A DNA stretch of 10,604 nucleotides from an uncultured Actinomycetes bacterium (GTDB taxonomy: Bacteria > Actinomycetota > Acidimicrobiia > Acidimicrobiales > RAAP-2), in the NCBI GenBank assembly GCA_903854175.1, contig CAINVQ010000146.1:1-10604 (forward strand), read 5' to 3'. A program made the translations under genes and the position numbers. The notes under the pieces are model-generated. The model was not told the origin of the DNA, did not search any database, and was given only the letters and a program-made list of their open reading frames with translations. Shown piece by piece: positions 1-7,304 of this stretch. Within the stretch, counting starts at the first letter, position 1. The number at the start of each line of letters is the position of its first letter.

Positions 1-1865
1 GCCCTTCCTACGAGATAGACAACTAGAACACTTAGCCCGAGCATCATTGCTAGTGCGTAGTGGCGAACAAAACCAGACTGGGTCTTTCTCACACCTTCTG
101 CACTGTTGCGAACGCTTAGCGCGACTGCGCTTACTGCGCCATCAATGATCTTTGGCTCAATAACATCACCAGCAAATTGTGAGGCACGTGTAATTGGACG
201 ACCAAGTGTTGCATCGTAGAAATCATCCCAACGCCATACGCGCTCAAAGAAGGAAGATTCGAAGCGAGACGACTCGGTGCGCGACTTCCAGATACTGAAT
301 GCCGCAATGAGACCAACTAGCGCAACAATGACATCAACGAGAGCCAGGAGGATTTGCCCAGTAGCTCCTACTGTTATTTCTGATGGAATGAAGCCAAACG
401 TTGGATCTAAGAATCCAGCGAGCGAGATGTGGTGGATCCAAGGTAGGTCAATGATCCCACCAAACACACTTAAAACTGCCAGCACCACGAGTGGAAGAGT
501 CATAACCCAAGGAGACTCGTGTGGGTCGTGACCTTCAGTGACTTCTCTGAATCGTTCTGTTCCGCGGAACGTAAGAACAAAGAGTCGACTCATGTAATAC
601 GCAGTTAGAACAGCGGTAACTAGTCCCAGCACCCAAAGGACTTTTGAATAGCCGTACACATTCGTAAGCACGTCACCCTTTGCCCAGAAGCCAGCGAATG
701 GTGGAATACCTGAAATCGTTAACCAGCCAATAAGAAATGTAGGGAACGTGAGCGGCAAGAACTTCTGAAGTCCACCCATCTTTCTCATGTCCTGTTCACC
801 ATTCAACGCATGGATAACTGAGCCAGATCCAAGGAAGAGCAGCGCCTTGAAGAATGCGTGCGCGACCATCAAGAAAATTGCGGCAGAGTAAGCACCTGCT
901 CCAACGGCCATCACCATGTAGCCAATCTGCGAAACAGTTGAAAAAGCTAAGACCTTTTTGATGTCCTTCTGAGAAGTGGCAATGGTTGCTGCAACAAATG
1001 CCGTCAGCCCACCAATGATTGCAATAGTCGCGCGACCCGACACTGAAAGTGCGAGTACGGGGGCCATACGACAAAGCAGGTACACACCAGCGGTAACCAT
1101 CGTGGCGGCGTGGATAAGAGCTGAGACCGGAGTTGGACCTTCCATGGCATCAGGGAGCCAGTTGAAGAGTGGAATCTGGGCGCTCTTTCCCGTAGCGGCA
1201 AGCAGCAGTGACAAAACAACCAGCGTGGCAATAGTCGGCGTTAGCGAAGTGGCTCCAGCGAAGATCGAAAGGTACGTAAGCGTGTGAAGGTGAGTAAACA
1301 GGAAGAACATTGCAATAAGAAGTCCGAAGTCACCAACACGGTTGTAAACGAACGCTTTCTTTCCGGCACTAGCTGCACTGTCACGATCGAAGTAGTAGCT
1401 CACGAGCCAGTACGAGCACGCCCCTACCCCTTCCCAACCAACGAAGGTGAGTACGAGGTTGTTGGCAAGAACGAGTACCAGCATTGAAAATACGAACAAG
1501 TTGAGATACAGGAAAAACTTTCTGAAGTCTTTTTCTCCATGCATGTATCCCGTTGAGTACAAGTGAATCAATGTTGAGATTCCAGTTACGAACAGACACA
1601 TTGTTATTGAAAGTGGGTCCACCAAAAGTGCCGCAGGGATCTTGAGCGATCCAACGCTGATCCAGGAGAACAAATTGACGGTGACTTCACGACTGGAATT
1701 TCCAATAAGCATGAAGAACGTAATGACGGTTGAAACGAAACTCAGTCCAACTGCCCCCGTTCCAACAATGCCAATCTGCTTTTCGCTGAGTGAACGACCA
1801 TTAATTAATACAAAAAGGAAACCAATAAGTGGAAGAAGAATAATGAGTGTGGCGAACTTGGCCAT
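1..1865 (-). CDS. nuoL: NADH-quinone oxidoreductase subunit L (3' end cut by the window edge)
   Basis: NuoL is the distal antiporter-like proton-pumping subunit of the complex I membrane arm. I translated the minus strand from the ATG at 1865 and it stays open for 621 codons to the left edge with no stop. E. coli NuoL is about 613 residues, so only a short C-terminal end should be missing. Family motifs are present: FVGWEGVGACSYWL (141-154), NRVGDFG (175-181), GKSAQIPLFNWLPDAMEGPT (226-245), HAFFKALLFLGSGSVIHA (336-353) and GIPPFAGFWAKGDVL (386-400). The proton-path residues of the family appear as E145, D179, K227, K396 and D398. The protein is strongly hydrophobic throughout. The segment from about 505 to 600 fits the long lateral helix (HL), and 603-621 looks like a last membrane segment. 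The start lies 2 bases after the nuoK stop, with a GAAGGG ribosome site 6 bases upstream (1872-1877). nuoM is expected next, outside the window. Confidence 0.97.
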   Translation of the reverse strand, partial: MAKFATLIILLPLIGFLFVLINGRSLSEKQIGIVGTGAVGLSFVSTVITFFMLIGNSSREVTVNLFSWISVGSLKIPAALLVDPLSITMCLFVTGISTLIHLYSTGYMHGEKDFRKFFLYLNLFVFSMLVLVLANNLVLTFVGWEGVGACSYWLVSYYFDRDSAASAGKKAFVYNRVGDFGLLIAMFFLFTHLHTLTYLSIFAGATSLTPTIATLVVLSLLLAATGKSAQIPLFNWLPDAMEGPTPVSALIHAATMVTAGVYLLCRMAPVLALSVSGRATIAIIGGLTAFVAATIATSQKDIKKVLAFSTVSQIGYMVMAVGAGAYSAAIFLMVAHAFFKALLFLGSGSVIHALNGEQDMRKMGGLQKFLPLTFPTFLIGWLTISGIPPFAGFWAKGDVLTNVYGYSKVLWVLGLVTAVLTAYYMSRLFVLTFRGTERFREVTEGHDPHESPWVMTLPLVVLAVLSVFGGIIDLPWIHHISLAGFLDPTFGFIPSEITVGATGQILLALVDVIVALVGLIAAFSIWKSRTESSRFESSFFERVWRWDDFYDATLGRPITRASQFAGDVIEPKIIDGAVSAVALSVRNSAEGVRKTQSGFVRHYALAMMLGLSVLVVYLVGR

Positions 1866-1867
1866 GG

Positions 1868-2173
1868 TTAACCCTTCATCTCCGAGAGTTCGTCAACTGA
1901 TGTTGATGAACGACGTCTGAAAATTGCCACGACAATTCCTAGGCCTACCGTCACTTCTGCGGCGGCGACCACCATGACAAAGAACACTGTTGCCTGTCCC
2001 CCAATGTCACTGAGCGTGCGTGAGAACGTTACAAATGTGAGGTTGACAGCGTTCAGCATCAACTCAAGACACATGAACATAATGAGTGCACTTCGGCGAG
2101 TTAAGAGACCATAGGCACCAATACCAAATAGCAGTGCAGCAAGAACTAGATACCAAGCGGCGGGAACGTTCAT
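1868..2173 (-). CDS. nuoK: NADH-quinone oxidoreductase subunit K
   Basis: NuoK is a small membrane-arm subunit of complex I, related to MrpC, that takes part in proton translocation. The 101 residues match the usual length of about 100. Three membrane segments are visible at roughly 5-24, 29-50 and 61-86, followed by a basic cytoplasmic FRRR stretch (85-88) and a short polar tail. Both buried glutamates of the family are kept: E37 in CLELMLN and E73 in [10 protein letters not shown], equivalent to E. coli E36 and E72. The ATG overlaps the nuoJ stop by 4 bases (ATGA). No strong ribosome site is seen upstream (only GAGAGTGAG-like sequence), so translation probably depends on coupling to nuoJ. 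The TAA stop is 2 bases before nuoL. Identification is secure from motifs, length and position between J and L. Confidence 0.97.
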   Translation of the reverse strand: MNVPAAWYLVLAALLFGIGAYGLLTRRSALIMFMCLELMLNAVNLTFVTFSRTLSDIGGQATVFFVMVVAAAEVTVGLGIVVAIFRRRSSTSVDELSEMKG

Positions 2174-2736
2174 GACTCACTCTCATCACTCGTGCGCTCA
2201 CGGCGAGCTAACAAGACAGCTCCAACCACGGCAATTATGAGCAGTGCCGCAGTTGCTTCAAAGGCAAAAATATACGTGGTGAATACGGCAGTTCCAAGCT
2301 GCTGAACGTTTCCAGATCCTGGAGCCAGCGCAACACCATTCGTGGACACCGACATTGCACCAGTCACCCAATGTGAGCGAGCCATTAACGCAATAAGTCC
2401 AGCCACAGTTATTACAACACCAGTACCAGCAAACGCACGCTGACCAACAAGTGGCTCAACGCGAACTGAATCACTCCGGTCAACACCTAGAAACATGATT
2501 ACGAACAAGAACAGAACAACAATTGCTCCGGCGTACACAATGATCTGCACTGCAGCTAAGAAGTCAGCTGACTGCGCAATAAAAGCAACAGCAACCCCTA
2601 GCAACGTCATAATGAGACTCAGTGCGCTGTGCACTGGATTCTTCATTGCGATTACTCCAAAAGCACCAACGAGCACCAAAAGTGCCGCCGTTATAAATAT
2701 AAGAATGCTCGGAATCGCGTAGGCAAGGGCCAACAT
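2170..2736 (-). CDS. nuoJ: NADH-quinone oxidoreductase subunit J
   Basis: NuoJ is a five-helix membrane subunit of complex I (ND6 family), lying between NuoH and NuoK near the start of the proton path. The 188 residues show hydrophobic segments at about 7-30, 36-55, 60-83, 101-119 and 157-177. The family signatures are [11 protein letters not shown] (32-42) and [15 protein letters not shown] (67-81), the latter covering the helix that forms a pi-bulge in solved structures. The tail after 178 is charged ([12 protein letters not shown]). The loop between helices 4 and 5 (about 120-155) is longer and Gly/Ser/Val-rich, a variable region in this family. The start ATG shares one base with the nuoI stop (TAATG), with AAGGG 9 bases upstream (2746-2750). 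The stop overlaps nuoK by 4 bases. Confidence 0.96.
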   Translation of the reverse strand: MLALAYAIPSILIFITAALLVLVGAFGVIAMKNPVHSALSLIMTLLGVAVAFIAQSADFLAAVQIIVYAGAIVVLFLFVIMFLGVDRSDSVRVEPLVGQRAFAGTGVVITVAGLIALMARSHWVTGAMSVSTNGVALAPGSGNVQQLGTAVFTTYIFAFEATAALLIIAVVGAVLLARRERTSDESES

Positions 2737-3488
2737 TATTTTTTACCCTTAAAACGCGCAGGAATTTTTTCCTTTACCTGCGTCATCATGCCTTCAAGAC
2801 CACGTCGATTAAGTGGGATGTCTTCTGGCTCTAAGTGACGGTAGAACGCATCACGAAGTTGCTTTGAGCCAGTTGCTTCGTCGTCACGTGTCTCTGACTG
2901 ACCAGCTTCGGCGGTTTTGATCCCGGCGCCGAGGTCTGCAGTCCACTGAACAACACCTTCGAATGAAGCGTCACCAGCTGGTGAAGTTGCGCGCATCCAA
3001 CCACCGGTCATTTCAGCTTCGCCTTCACGCCAGTCTTCCCATGGCAACTTCTGAGGGAACCCTTGATCATCCACAAGGAGCTCATTCTTTGTGTAGATCG
3101 CGTCAGCACGGTTTGAGAACGAGAATTCAAACATCTTTGATTCAGTAATTGCCTGAGTTGGGCATGCTTCAACACAAAGGTCACAGTGGATGCAACGTAA
3201 GTAATTGATTTCGTAGATGTATCCGTAGCGTTCACCCGGGCTCACTGGGTGGTCCATTGGGTTATCTAGACCACGAACGTTGATGCAATTAACTGGGCAG
3301 ACACCCGCGCACAGTTCACATCCAATGCACTTTTCCATTCCGTCTTCGTAACGATTAAGTACGTGGCGTCCATGTTGACGAGGCTGCTTGGCACGCTTCT
3401 TCTGTGGATAGCTAGTTGTCACATTGGCTCGGCCAATGTGCTGCATTGTGAGTTTGAACCCACCAAAGAAATTCGTGAACTTACTCAT
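2736..3488 (-). CDS. nuoI: NADH-quinone oxidoreductase subunit I, two [4Fe-4S] ferredoxin-like
   Basis: NuoI carries clusters N6a and N6b, which relay electrons from NuoG towards NuoB and quinone. It sits on the membrane surface against NuoH. With the chosen start the protein is 250 residues. Two ferredoxin motifs are intact: C54-x2-C57-x2-C60-x3-C64-P and C99-x2-C102-x2-C105-x3-C109-P. The N-terminus (MSKFTNFFGGFKLTMQHIG) fits the amphipathic membrane-contact helix. The frame opens further upstream to an ATG at 3521, but the start at 3488 (MSKFTNFF) is preferred: it gives family-like N-terminal sequence, overlaps the nuoH stop by only 8 bases and has a GGGG stretch 6 bases upstream. After the second cluster there are about 140 residues, against roughly 70 in E. 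coli NuoI, so the C-terminus is long. A modest extra insertion also seems to lie between the two cluster motifs. Confidence 0.96.
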   Translation of the reverse strand: MSKFTNFFGGFKLTMQHIGRANVTTSYPQKKRAKQPRQHGRHVLNRYEDGMEKCIGCELCAGVCPVNCINVRGLDNPMDHPVSPGERYGYIYEINYLRCIHCDLCVEACPTQAITESKMFEFSFSNRADAIYTKNELLVDDQGFPQKLPWEDWREGEAEMTGGWMRATSPAGDASFEGVVQWTADLGAGIKTAEAGQSETRDDEATGSKQLRDAFYRHLEPEDIPLNRRGLEGMMTQVKEKIPARFKGKK

Positions 3489-4719
3489 TCGATGCCCCAT
3501 CAGTGAAGTTGCGCAGAACAAATCCCGGAAGTGGTCGCTGCCCTACTGTCGGAAGAATTGCTTCTCCATCTTTGCCTCGTGACTGGCCGAGTGCGAACGC
3601 TCTCTCAAGGCACGTGTACGAGAAGAGTACTAACGCAATCATGATGAAGCCCCAAGGCTTTGAGACAACAAATCCTGCGACAATGAGCATCCAGCCAAGA
3701 CTGAGCGGAATGAGTCGCTTCCAACCGAGGTCCATAAGTTGGTCGTATCGAAAACGAGGAAGTGCTGCACGGAACCAGATGTAGCTAAAGGCGAATGCGG
3801 TTGTCTTTAGGAGGAACCAGATGATTGGAAATACCCACTTGAAGTGAGGGATCGGTGGAATCCAACCTGCAGGACCACCAAAGAACAGCGTCACCATAAT
3901 TGCTGACATGGTGATGGTGTTCATAAATTCAGCCAAGAAGAACAATGCGAATCGAAGTGATGAGTACTCGGTGTGGAATCCACCCACGAGCTCACTCTCG
4001 GCTTCAACAACGTCAAACGGTGGCCGGTTTAGTTCCGCGGTGATTGAAATAAGGAATACAACGAATGGAACAATGCCCAGACGAATCAGGTTCCAGTGCC
4101 AAATGCCGTTTGCCTGTGAGGTGACAATGCTGTGAGTTGTTAGTGACCCAGTCGCCAAAATAACAGTCACAATCGTCATACCAAGTGCCGCTTCGTAACT
4201 AATCATCTGTGCGCTTGCACGAACAGATGACAGCAGTGGGTACTTCGACCCCGAAGCCCATCCAGCGAGCATTACTCCGTAAACAGAAATTCCAGACATT
4301 GCGAGCATGAGAAGGATCCCCATAGGAGGATTCGCTATTTGCAACAAAACTTGGTGCTCACCAATGTTGAGAGTGCCACCAACGGGGACAATCGAGAACG
4401 TAATCAGTGCTGGGATGAGCACTAGATATGGTGCAAGTTTGAAAACAAAACGATCTGCTTCTGCTGGGATCAAATCTTCTTTGAAGAACAGCTTGATTCC
4501 GTCAGCCAACGTCTGAAGTAGACCAAATGGCCCCCAACGCTGAGGACCAATTCGACTCTGCATGTCAGAAATTGCTTTGCGCTCGAACCAAATCATCAAA
4601 ATAACTGACCCCATGAGAGCACCGAAGCCCACGAGCACTTTGATAATGACAATAAGGATTACGACACCGGTGACGCCGTGGCTAAAGAGTGGGTCAGTCG
4701 ATGCAAGAAGCGAGTTCAT
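3481..4719 (-). CDS. nuoH: NADH-quinone oxidoreductase subunit H
   Basis: NuoH (ND1 family) anchors the membrane arm to the peripheral arm and forms much of the quinone tunnel and the entry of the proton path. The 412 residues are close to actinobacterial NuoH and longer than the E. coli protein of about 325. About eight membrane segments can be seen, roughly at 18-42, 95-115, 132-152, 172-192, 210-228, 255-283, 296-316 and 337-368. Motifs are ERKAISDMQSRIGPQRWGP (46-64), GLLQTLADGIKLFFKED (66-82), GWASGSKYPLLSSVRASAQM (153-172), NRPPFDVVEAESELVGGFHT (231-250) and FRYDQLMDLGWK (323-334). The quinone-loop signature usually written AETNR reads AELNR here. A polar tail of about 40 residues follows the last helix. 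The start overlaps the nuoG stop by 4 bases (ATGA) and only a weak TGGAA lies upstream, so coupling is likely. Confidence 0.97.
   Translation of the reverse strand: MNSLLASTDPLFSHGVTGVVILIVIIKVLVGFGALMGSVILMIWFERKAISDMQSRIGPQRWGPFGLLQTLADGIKLFFKEDLIPAEADRFVFKLAPYLVLIPALITFSIVPVGGTLNIGEHQVLLQIANPPMGILLMLAMSGISVYGVMLAGWASGSKYPLLSSVRASAQMISYEAALGMTIVTVILATGSLTTHSIVTSQANGIWHWNLIRLGIVPFVVFLISITAELNRPPFDVVEAESELVGGFHTEYSSLRFALFFLAEFMNTITMSAIMVTLFFGGPAGWIPPIPHFKWVFPIIWFLLKTTAFAFSYIWFRAALPRFRYDQLMDLGWKRLIPLSLGWMLIVAGFVVSKPWGFIMIALVLFSYTCLERAFALGQSRGKDGEAILPTVGQRPLPGFVLRNFTDGASNE
3495..3498 (-). promoter_or_regulatory. Probable ribosome binding site for nuoI
   Basis: On the minus strand a GGGG run sits 6 bases before the ATG at 3488. 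It is only moderately like Shine-Dalgarno, but it supports the internal start over the longer reading frame beginning at 3521. It lies inside the end of nuoH, so coupling to nuoH translation probably also contributes. Confidence 0.45.
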
Positions 4720-7304
4720 CGAGTTTCCAGACGTACTTGATTGATGAGAGATGTCGCTTCAATGATTGAGCGGACTGAATTTTCATCGCTTAGCTTTTCA
4801 ACACCGAAAGGAATCTCGACAACACCGCGCGGAACATCATTGTCGAGCTCCAGCAAAACGCTGATAGTTCCGTTGGCTCCAACAGCATTAACGCTTTCAC
4901 CACTCGCAGCTCCAATACGTTCAAAGTCAACATGATTCAACTTGAATGTCATTGGTTCGACGAGTCCGTGTAGTGAGCTCGATCCCTGTACTGCAATTCC
5001 GTTGTCGTAAAGACGTCGTGACAAATTCACACGTAGTGCGTAGCCATCAACTGCTGGTGTTTCTATTTCGCGGCCAGCTTCAACTTGCGCCAATGTTGCA
5101 GCGTTTCCACGTGGACCCTTGGTGACTTCATTAGATGAGGTGGCACCAACTGGTGCACCAAGTCCTACAGACTTCACAGATCTAATACCAGGGAATGCCA
5201 TTGGGTCCATGCTGTGGCGAAGAGAGACTTCAGAACTATCAACAACTACACCATCAGTTGTTGCACTCTGAAGTACTGAGAGAGCTGGGTAGCCAGTTGT
5301 TGATTCAATGATCTTTGAAGTTTCCTCAACAGACTCAAGACCAATGCTCTGACCGTATTCCTCAGCGAGTTCAGACGCGATTGCAACGTCAGTCCAAGCA
5401 GACCCTGGAGGAACAATTTTCGGAGTGAGCGCGCTAACGCGACCCTCAATGTTTGTTACCGTGCCGAGTCGTTCGTAGGAAACACTTGCTGGCAGCACTA
5501 CGTCTGCGTACGCAAGGCTTGCTCCACCATGACCGCTGACGATGACAACATCTGAATTTTCGAGTGCCCTAATGCCAAGAGTTGTGTCAGCAATATTTCC
5601 AAGAAGACATCCACCTAGCAATAGTGTCGCTTTTTGTTCGCCACTGGCCAATGCTTGTAGCTGAGCGACTGTGTCACGACCAGCCCCTTGCGTATTTAGA
5701 CGCCTTCCAGGAAGCAGTCCTGGGCTAAGTCCCATGTCGAGTGCACCATTAACGTTCGAACGACGCAGTGCAACGAGGAATTTCGCGTCAGGATAATTCT
5801 CTGCAAATGTTCGGATGGCAGCTTCAATAATTGAGGCGCTTTCGGCGACGTTTGGTCGTCCAACGACAAAGACAACGCCTTCACCAGTTTCACCAATGAG
5901 TTTTTGAGCGTTAGTAATTTCATCCTTGCTAAAGAGAACATCGAACGGAATGGTGCCAGTTACAAGCGCGTTAGCTGCGAGGTGTGCTTCACCTGGGCGA
6001 ATGGTAATTGTTGAACGAGCAACATTTGTAAGTGATGTGTTGCGAGCAGCTAGTTCAACAATTGAGTTCTTGTCACGTACGGCACTCTCACGAAGGCGCA
6101 GGAACAGAATTGGTAACTCTTCGCGTAGATCACCCGTGAGTGTTACAACGGTGCATGCACGAGCGGCTTCATCAATGGTTGCCTTTGGAAGGGCCTGAAG
6201 AAGTTCAGCGTCAAGTCCATCGCCATACTGTGCGTCAATGTTCTCTGTGCGAAGAACTCCGCGAGCAAAACGCTCCCAAGCAAACGCGCCTTCATTGGTA
6301 AGTGCTGCGCCACCAATAACACCAAGTGTGTCGCCATCACCGTGCAGCACTTTTGCGGCAGCGCTAAGTGCTTCGGCCCAGCTAACAGCAACAAGCTCGC
6401 CATTACGTCGCACCATTGGCTCGGTAAGTCGTGTTGATGCCTTTAAAACATTGGTTGAGTCTTCATTGCCATCAACTGAGTCAAGAGTGAAGCGACCTTT
6501 GTCGCAAAGCCATCCGTGGTTTACCGGGTCAGAGTCAACACCTAGAACGCGTGTAAGGCGGTTTCCAGAAGACTGCACCGCAACTCGACATCCAACCGCA
6601 CACGTTGTGCACGTGCTTTCAACTTGCTCGAGGTCCCATGGACGAGCGGTGAAGCGGTATGGCTTCGCAGTTAGTGCTCCCACTGGGCAAATTTGAACTG
6701 TGTTTCCAGAGAAGACTGAGTCGAATGGTTGCGTTGGCGAAGGAGCGACTTCAATAAGGTCACCGCGACCAGAGAACGAGATTTGTGCATCGCCAGCGAC
6801 TTCTGAAGCGAACCTGGTGCAACGTGCGCACTGAATGCAGCGCTCACGGTCGAGAAGAACTAGTTCACCAATTTCAATCGGCTTAACAAAGTGTCGCTTT
6901 TCTTCAATAAAACGCGTCTCACCTGAACCGTGAGCGAGTGACTGGTCTTGCAGTGGGCATTCGCCACCCTTGTCACAGACTGGGCAGTCGAGAGGGTGAT
7001 TAGCCAACAAGAATTCCAAAACTCCATCTTGCGCTTTCTTTACTTTTTCTGAATCAGTCACAACGTTCATGCCGTCACTGACCTTTAGGTAGCAAGCGGG
7101 CTGCAATGTTGCACCACGTGGTCCATCAACTTCAACGAGACACATGCGACAAACACCAACTGGTTCCATGCGTGGGTGGTAGCAAAAGCGAGGAATGTAG
7201 TCCCCTGCTCGCTCGGCCGCTTCAATGAGCAGTTCGCCAGGCTTAGCTTCGAATGATCGACCGTTCACCGTGATTGAAACAGTGGTGCGCACTTCATCAG
7301 TCAT
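4716..7304 (-). CDS. nuoG: NADH-quinone oxidoreductase subunit G, multi-cluster iron-sulfur subunit
   Basis: NuoG carries electrons from NuoF through clusters N1b, N4 and N5 to NuoI. It belongs to the molybdopterin oxidoreductase fold but does not use molybdenum. From the chosen start it is 862 residues. Cluster ligands are all present: N1b C41, C52, C55, C71; N5 H103, C107, C110, C116 (HPLDCPVCDKGGEC); N4 C156, C159, C162, C206; and N7 C232, C235, C239, C267. The plant-type ferredoxin domain covers about 5-85, the NADH_dh_G 3Fe-4S/4Fe-4S region about 85-225, and the molybdopterin-type domain about 228-640. The last 120 residues resemble the C-terminal barrel of that family. The frame extends upstream to an ATG at 7343, but 7304 (MTDEVRTTVSITVNG) is preferred because GGAGG lies 8 bases before it and the overlap with nuoF falls from 47 to 8 bases. 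Confidence 0.96.
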   Translation of the reverse strand: MTDEVRTTVSITVNGRSFEAKPGELLIEAAERAGDYIPRFCYHPRMEPVGVCRMCLVEVDGPRGATLQPACYLKVSDGMNVVTDSEKVKKAQDGVLEFLLANHPLDCPVCDKGGECPLQDQSLAHGSGETRFIEEKRHFVKPIEIGELVLLDRERCIQCARCTRFASEVAGDAQISFSGRGDLIEVAPSPTQPFDSVFSGNTVQICPVGALTAKPYRFTARPWDLEQVESTCTTCAVGCRVAVQSSGNRLTRVLGVDSDPVNHGWLCDKGRFTLDSVDGNEDSTNVLKASTRLTEPMVRRNGELVAVSWAEALSAAAKVLHGDGDTLGVIGGAALTNEGAFAWERFARGVLRTENIDAQYGDGLDAELLQALPKATIDEAARACTVVTLTGDLREELPILFLRLRESAVRDKNSIVELAARNTSLTNVARSTITIRPGEAHLAANALVTGTIPFDVLFSKDEITNAQKLIGETGEGVVFVVGRPNVAESASIIEAAIRTFAENYPDAKFLVALRRSNVNGALDMGLSPGLLPGRRLNTQGAGRDTVAQLQALASGEQKATLLLGGCLLGNIADTTLGIRALENSDVVIVSGHGGASLAYADVVLPASVSYERLGTVTNIEGRVSALTPKIVPPGSAWTDVAIASELAEEYGQSIGLESVEETSKIIESTTGYPALSVLQSATTDGVVVDSSEVSLRHSMDPMAFPGIRSVKSVGLGAPVGATSSNEVTKGPRGNAATLAQVEAGREIETPAVDGYALRVNLSRRLYDNGIAVQGSSSLHGLVEPMTFKLNHVDFERIGAASGESVNAVGANGTISVLLELDNDVPRGVVEIPFGVEKLSDENSVRSIIEATSLINQVRLETR

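Noticed and set aside
796..1599. Several 60-100 codon frames on both strands in the nuoL region, suggesting a broken or missing gene
   Set aside because: The correct minus-strand frame from 1865 is open without interruption to the window edge and encodes 621 residues of NuoL. It has no stop because the gene runs past the edge.
1800..1812. AT-rich ttaattaata stretch as a possible promoter
   Set aside because: It falls inside the codons for residues 18-22 of NuoL (VLIN region) and only one box-like element is seen, with no spaced partner.
6238..6696. Plus-strand open frame of 152 codons opposite nuoG
   Set aside because: Antisense to the cluster-binding region of NuoG; no recognisable domain and Ser/Arg/Thr-rich composition.
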